From: CAYYYP01 sp964475985
GTDB taxonomy: Bacteria; Bdellovibrionota; UBA1018; CAYHWW01
Direction of reading: 5' to 3'
Assembly: GCA_964475985.1 (NCBI GenBank)
Contig: CAYYYP010000049.1
Location: forward strand, 1 to 26,900
DNA: 26,900 nucleotides
Part shown: positions 23,540 to 26,900 of the stretch, piece by piece
How the letters are laid out: each line of letters opens with the position of its first letter
Numbering within the stretch: position 1 is the stretch's first letter
Program-made: the position numbers and the translations under genes
Notes under the pieces: generated by a model
Seen by the model: only the letters and a program-made list of their open reading frames with translations
Database searches by the model: none
Told to the model about the DNA's origin: nothing

Positions 23540-24784
23540 TTACTCTTGCGAGGTAATCAGGTTCTGGGGGATGAGTGATCTGAGAACCAAACGATTCAAA
23601 TATTCCTGACCTTCGTTTTGGTAGAATGAAGTCCCGGTGAGCAGTCCTTGCGCGACTACAATATTTTCCTGGAGGTTTGGGCTGCGCATGCGCAGGTTGT
23701 AAACTTTTCCAAAATAATTGCTTCGGGAAACGTTTACTAAAACCTCAGGCTCACCCGCTTCATTGAGGAGACTCATTCCATTTTGAAGTTGATCAGCCCG
23801 AACCATGTTTCCGTTTGCCAAAAGCATCGGATGATTGGTGGTAACCTTAAGGTGATGATTGCCCGTAGTTTGAAGTTCAACGATTTCTTGCCACTGATCC
23901 ACATCGGACACCGTGTAATAATCAATTCCTGTGGTTGAATAACTTAAATGTCCCAACGAAGATTGAGATGACAAAGTTACCGCCGAACTGAAGTGTGCTT
24001 CATGGGCACGGGCAATCTCTACGAATCCACCGGGAAACAACACCGTTTGATCGCGCGTGAAACATCCAGAAGTACAAAATCCAACTAAGGTAAATCCATT
24101 TAATGACGTACACGAAGCGGATGGGTCCGTCGGCCAGGGATCGTGAGGGGCCGTAGTAACGTTCAATGTTACATTCTCGGGGTTCGTAGGATCCTCAACG
24201 AAACTGATTCTGCCGAAAGTGGGATATAAACCCCTTGCCGCACTTCCGTTTTGAGCTGGAACGGTTTCCCTTCCACCTTGCGCGTGATTTAACGGAATTA
24301 GAACCCTAAGAAAGGCCCGCTCATCTTCAGAGGTGCTTGGGTTATTCGCGCGTTCGTCTAAACAGCGTGCCGCCCAGCTTGCCCGGCCGGCTGCTTCGGC
24401 AACGGAACCGATTGCTCCGTCCGCATTTTCTGCGCATCGTGCCATGGTCCAGGACATCCTCGCTGCTTGATTGTCGATGCTCCGACTAATGGCGCCAGTG
24501 CGGGCGATTGCGCGTCTCTGGTTTTCCTCGGCGCGAATATTTGCCGTCCTCGCAGCGGCGATCTCAGCCGCACTACGAGCGTGATCTGCTTCAATACGTA
24601 GGCGTTCAGCGTGCAGGCGATCGAGCTCTGCCCTCTGCTCTAACACCGTTTGGTTCAGCCTTACTTCCTCTGGCCGTGGGCCTCCGGCCGCAAAGCCCTG
24701 GGTTGCAGTTATGAAACTAAGGGCCACTAGTGGGTAGATTTTAAAGTACGAGATTTTAAATTGACGGATGCTTAACTTTTTCAT
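23540..24784 (-). CDS. Secreted coiled-coil protein with C-terminal Hint domain
   Basis: 414 residues from ATG 24784, chosen over the frame opening at 24835 because it gives a signal peptide (MKKLSIRQFKISYFKIYPLV to GFAAGG), with AGGAG 11 bases upstream. Residues ~40-105 are a charged Ala/Glu/Arg coiled coil. Residues ~241-385 look like a Hint (hedgehog/intein) domain: nucleophile Cys241 in SGCFTRDQTVLFPGG, block B TTNHP with T-x-x-H at 315-318, MVRADQLQNGMSLL, KVYNLRM and NIVVAQGLLTG. Hint domains cleave or splice the chain at the Cys. The C-terminal His-Asn of splicing inteins is replaced by GTS, so hog-like cleavage is more likely. It is the first gene of the secreted operon, upstream of the protease and MACPF genes. 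Confidence 0.75.
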   Translation of the reverse strand: MKKLSIRQFKISYFKIYPLVALSFITATQGFAAGGPRPEEVRLNQTVLEQRAELDRLHAERLRIEADHARSAAEIAAARTANIRAEENQRRAIARTGAISRSIDNQAARMSWTMARCAENADGAIGSVAEAAGRASWAARCLDERANNPSTSEDERAFLRVLIPLNHAQGGRETVPAQNGSAARGLYPTFGRISFVEDPTNPENVTLNVTTAPHDPWPTDPSASCTSLNGFTLVGFCTSGCFTRDQTVLFPGGFVEIARAHEAHFSSAVTLSSQSSLGHLSYSTTGIDYYTVSDVDQWQEIVELQTTGNHHLKVTTNHPMLLANGNMVRADQLQNGMSLLNEAGEPEVLVNVSRSNYFGKVYNLRMRSPNLQENIVVAQGLLTGTSFYQNEGQEYLNRLVLRSLIPQNLITSQE

Positions 24785-25032
24785 GAACACAAAAACTCCT
24801 CTTTGTGAAATCCCACTGAGCAATGGCCGTGCCACGGCGAGCTATGAACCGGAAAAGTACTTTTTTTGCGCATTTTAATGAGGTTTTTTTGAAATGTTTA
24901 TTTTTAGGTTTTAAAAAACTGTCTTCGGTGTACGGCAATGAGGGCAGGAATTTGTCTGGATTCCCAGACAGAAAACCGAGGATTCCGCTGGACAGGATCC
25001 GACCTCCTATGGAAAAGCTCGTTCGAGGTACG
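24785..25032. promoter_or_regulatory. Divergent upstream region of the Hint operon and rluA
   Basis: 248 bp, the longest gene-free stretch in the window. It must hold the promoters of the secreted operon (minus) and of rluA (plus). An exact 7-bp inverted repeat TGTCTGG-ATTC-CCAGACA lies at 24953-24970, nearer to rluA, and could be an operator or leader hairpin. The left part (24850-24920) has T-rich tracts. No convincing -35/-10 pair was chosen on either strand. Confidence 0.45.
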
Positions 25033-25662
25033 ATGCCATTGATCAAGATTGAAAAGCCTTCACCCACAAATTTTGAAGTGCTTGCAGAAACGAAGGATTG
25101 GATCGTACTTAACAAACCAGCTGGGATCGACTGCCAGCCATCCCGTGACGATCGTACAAGTATTGCGCATTTTCTTGAGCAGAATTTCCAGTTTGCCGGG
25201 CTTGTCCATCGGTTGGACTTTAATACCTCTGGCGCACTCATCTGCGCTAAGAACCCAAAAGCGGCAAAACAACTCTCGTCTGCCTTCCAATCTGGTGAGG
25301 TCAAAAAAATCTACTTGGCGATAGTATTAGGAAAGGTTGAAAAGACTGAGACTTCGATCGATTCCGAAATTGAAGGGCAAAGCGCCCATACCGAGTGCCG
25401 AGTAATGGAGTCTTTTCCAAATTCAACGTTGCTTGAAGTGCAAATTCATACTGGTAGAAAGCATCAGATAAGAAAACACCTCCTCTCCATTGGCCACCCC
25501 ATCCTTGGTGATATGCTTTACAAAAAAGGTGGCAACCACCTGCTTTTCAAGCGGCCTGCTCTGCATGCAAAGCGACTAGAGATATTGGGCCTCAGTTTTG
25601 AAGCGCCATTACCTAAAGATTTCGAAGAATTGCTTCTAAGGTTGAGACAATATAAATGCTGA
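25033..25662 (+). CDS. RluA-family pseudouridine synthase
   Basis: 209 residues from ATG 25033, chosen because GAGGT lies just upstream and MPLIKIEK begins the conserved region. The frame continues upstream to 24823, and ATG 25009 is another option, but that part has no conserved residues. VLNKPAGIDCQPS is the first RluA motif, HRLDFNTSGALI (59-70) contains the catalytic Asp62 (HRLDxxTSG), and IHTGRKHQIRKHL and HPILGDMLY follow. It isomerises uridine to pseudouridine in rRNA or tRNA; the site is not defined. There is no S4 domain. The last 27 bases overlap the convergent methyltransferase gene. Confidence 0.85.
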   Translation: MPLIKIEKPSPTNFEVLAETKDWIVLNKPAGIDCQPSRDDRTSIAHFLEQNFQFAGLVHRLDFNTSGALICAKNPKAAKQLSSAFQSGEVKKIYLAIVLGKVEKTETSIDSEIEGQSAHTECRVMESFPNSTLLEVQIHTGRKHQIRKHLLSIGHPILGDMLYKKGGNHLLFKRPALHAKRLEILGLSFEAPLPKDFEELLLRLRQYKC

Positions 25663-26577
25663 CCGTAAGCCCGAAACTTTTTCGACGTTAAGGGTATTTG
25701 GGTTGACGGTAAATCCTTTTATAACTTTTAGCCTTGGATCAACGGAACGGCTTTCTGCTTGAACCATTTCTAAAAACTGAGATTCTGGCCACGTTTCATC
25801 ATTGCAGCTCACAAGCAAAATTTTTGGGGATTTCGGCAAGGACGACTGATTTTGATGTTGAAGAAGCGTGGTGAGCAACGGTGGTAAATCCTTTTGCACG
25901 CGAAAAGATTTACCCTTTTGGTCGCGAGCAAAAGTTGGCGGATCAACCACAATAACATTATAGGGAGCCGTTGGACTTGGATTGCTTCCAATTATTTTTA
26001 GTCGCTTAGTGAAATCCACGGCACTATTTTTGAGCCTGCGGGATAACCCTAAAGTTTCATTCATGATGTGGTTCTGTTTTTCCCATTCTAAATACCGACT
26101 GCTAACGTCAACGCTGGTGGCCTGTAGGCCCAAGCTTGCGCAGAGAACAGAGAATGCGCCGGTGTAACTGAAAAGATTTAGAGCAGTAGCTTGTTGATCA
26201 GGTAACAGGCTAGATACAAGCTTTTCTTTGATCCATTTTTCTAAGAAGTTTCTATTTTCGAACTGATCGGTGAATAATCCGGGATTTAAGACATTTTCAA
26301 ATTCTAATTTTAAAAATCGTCCTAGTTCTTTTGTGAAAAAAGGTTCATCTGCGCGAAGATTTAGCTTCGGGTGTTTCCACAAAATTCGGGATGGCTCAGA
26401 TTTTTCTTTCGCTTTAACAACATATGCCAGCATAACCAGATCTGCGTTTGCTTCACAAAGTTCCGCCCGCATTTGTTCCAAGTCCTGGGCGGCCGGGGTC
26501 TCAAAGAAATAGATAAAGCAGCCAGACCCGAGCGGTATTCTATTGAGATTGAAAAGTTCGAATCGATCCAGCCTCAT
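25636..26577 (-). CDS. SAM-dependent methyltransferase, RlmI/RlmK-like
   Basis: 313 residues. NVLNPGLFTDQFENR resembles the lead-in GLFLDQRxNR of RlmI/RlmK-type rRNA methyltransferases. ALNLFSYTGAFSVLCASLG is the SAM motif I, followed by TSVDVSSRYLEWEKQN with the acidic residue after strand 2, and VVDPPTFAR is the catalytic DPPxF-type motif IV. These enzymes methylate C5 of cytosine or the exocyclic amine of guanine in rRNA, so the target here may be 23S rRNA; this is inferred. ATG 26577 overlaps the stop of the next gene by 4 bases (ATGA). The 3' end overlaps the convergent rluA gene by 27 bases. Confidence 0.83.
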   Translation of the reverse strand: MRLDRFELFNLNRIPLGSGCFIYFFETPAAQDLEQMRAELCEANADLVMLAYVVKAKEKSEPSRILWKHPKLNLRADEPFFTKELGRFLKLEFENVLNPGLFTDQFENRNFLEKWIKEKLVSSLLPDQQATALNLFSYTGAFSVLCASLGLQATSVDVSSRYLEWEKQNHIMNETLGLSRRLKNSAVDFTKRLKIIGSNPSPTAPYNVIVVDPPTFARDQKGKSFRVQKDLPPLLTTLLQHQNQSSLPKSPKILLVSCNDETWPESQFLEMVQAESRSVDPRLKVIKGFTVNPNTLNVEKVSGLRSAFILSQP

Positions 26578-26900
26578 AGCGATAAGCCCGGCGGTAACCC
26601 TAGCCTTTCGGCGTCGGGTATTAAACTAAAGTCCAGGTGCATCGCCCGCAAAGCAATTCCGGGCTCACTATTTTGCGCGGTAGTTGAGACGGACTTGAAA
26701 CCATACAACTCATCACCCAAAATCGGCGAATAGTTTTTTGCAAGTGCTACTCGTAACTGGTGAGTTTTACCCGTAACCGGTTGCAAGCGCCAAACTAACG
26801 CCGACTGATCCGAACTCAAAAAACGTCGATATCGAACATCATCTGCGGAGAATTGTTTGATCTCGCCCAGAACTTTGGCGCGGGTAATGGCTAATTTCCC
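26574..26900 (-). CDS. Second RluA-family pseudouridine synthase, C-terminal part (runs off window)
   Basis: The frame is open to base 26900, giving 108 residues of the C-terminal part. LQPVTGKTHQLRVALA and SPILGDELYGF are the RluA-family motifs that follow the catalytic core; the catalytic HRLD motif lies outside the window. ALRAMHLDF is the later motif where A.RL.F is usual. The gene is translationally coupled to the methyltransferase by a 4-base overlap. It is not the same gene as the rluA at 25033, which has its own core. Substrate not determined. Confidence 0.82.
   Translation of the reverse strand, partial: GKLAITRAKVLGEIKQFSADDVRYRRFLSSDQSALVWRLQPVTGKTHQLRVALAKNYSPILGDELYGFKSVSTTAQNSEPGIALRAMHLDFSLIPDAERLGLPPGLSL

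Noticed and set aside
24823..25032. Upstream extension of rluA from ATG 24823
   Set aside because: The extra ~70 residues have no conserved motif and the region is needed for two divergent promoters; ATG 25033 has a better ribosome binding site.

Overview
The window reads as a chromosomal segment of a Gram-negative bacterium, most likely a Bdellovibrionota / Oligoflexia-type lineage (the former delta-proteobacterial predators and their relatives). This is an inference. It rests on the LPS heptose genes, many lipoproteins and secreted proteins (matrixin, subtilase, Hint and MACPF proteins), and the short, tightly overlapping operons typical of those genomes. No rRNA, tRNA, CRISPR array, insertion sequence or prophage was seen. 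A run of 10 Ns at 18291-18300 marks a draft-assembly gap inside comEC.

Left arm (1-8785, minus strand): the 5' end of a secreted, trypsin-like but apparently His-less protein runs off the left edge (1-361). To its right is a long co-directional series, in transcription order: lytic transglycosylase, queD, a queC-DUF366 fusion, hisC, cmk, a family-9 glycosyltransferase (heptosyltransferase type), rfaE1 heptose kinase, a secreted cytochrome c, and xthA. Most junctions are 4-nt stop/start overlaps or a few nucleotides apart, so the series looks like one operon mixing tRNA modification (queuosine), nucleotide and histidine metabolism, LPS inner-core synthesis and DNA repair.

Middle (8868-15761): two small lipoproteins are coupled to rimI (minus), next to a secreted endonuclease/exonuclease/phosphatase-fold enzyme (minus). 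Divergently, thrS without a TGS domain is followed with no gap by a COG1078-type HD phosphohydrolase (plus). A secreted matrixin-like metalloprotease (plus) abuts comM tail to tail.

Competence block (15762-18999): comM (minus) and a membrane-anchored J-domain protein (minus) lie beside a divergent comEC (plus). The comEC gene is short, has only the membrane/competence core, and is interrupted by the N gap.

Secreted operon (19067-24784, minus): in transcription order, a coiled-coil plus Hint-domain protein, a large subtilase lipoprotein, a membrane-anchored helical protein, and a MACPF/perforin-like protein. This is the most novel part of the window. It looks like a dedicated export, processing and pore-forming module, possibly a toxin or a predation or defence effector.

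Right edge (25033-26900): an RluA-type pseudouridine synthase (plus) overlaps convergently with an RlmI/RlmK-like methyltransferase (minus), which is coupled to a second RluA-family synthase running off the right edge. All calls come from reading translated sequence and recalled family motifs. No database search was run.
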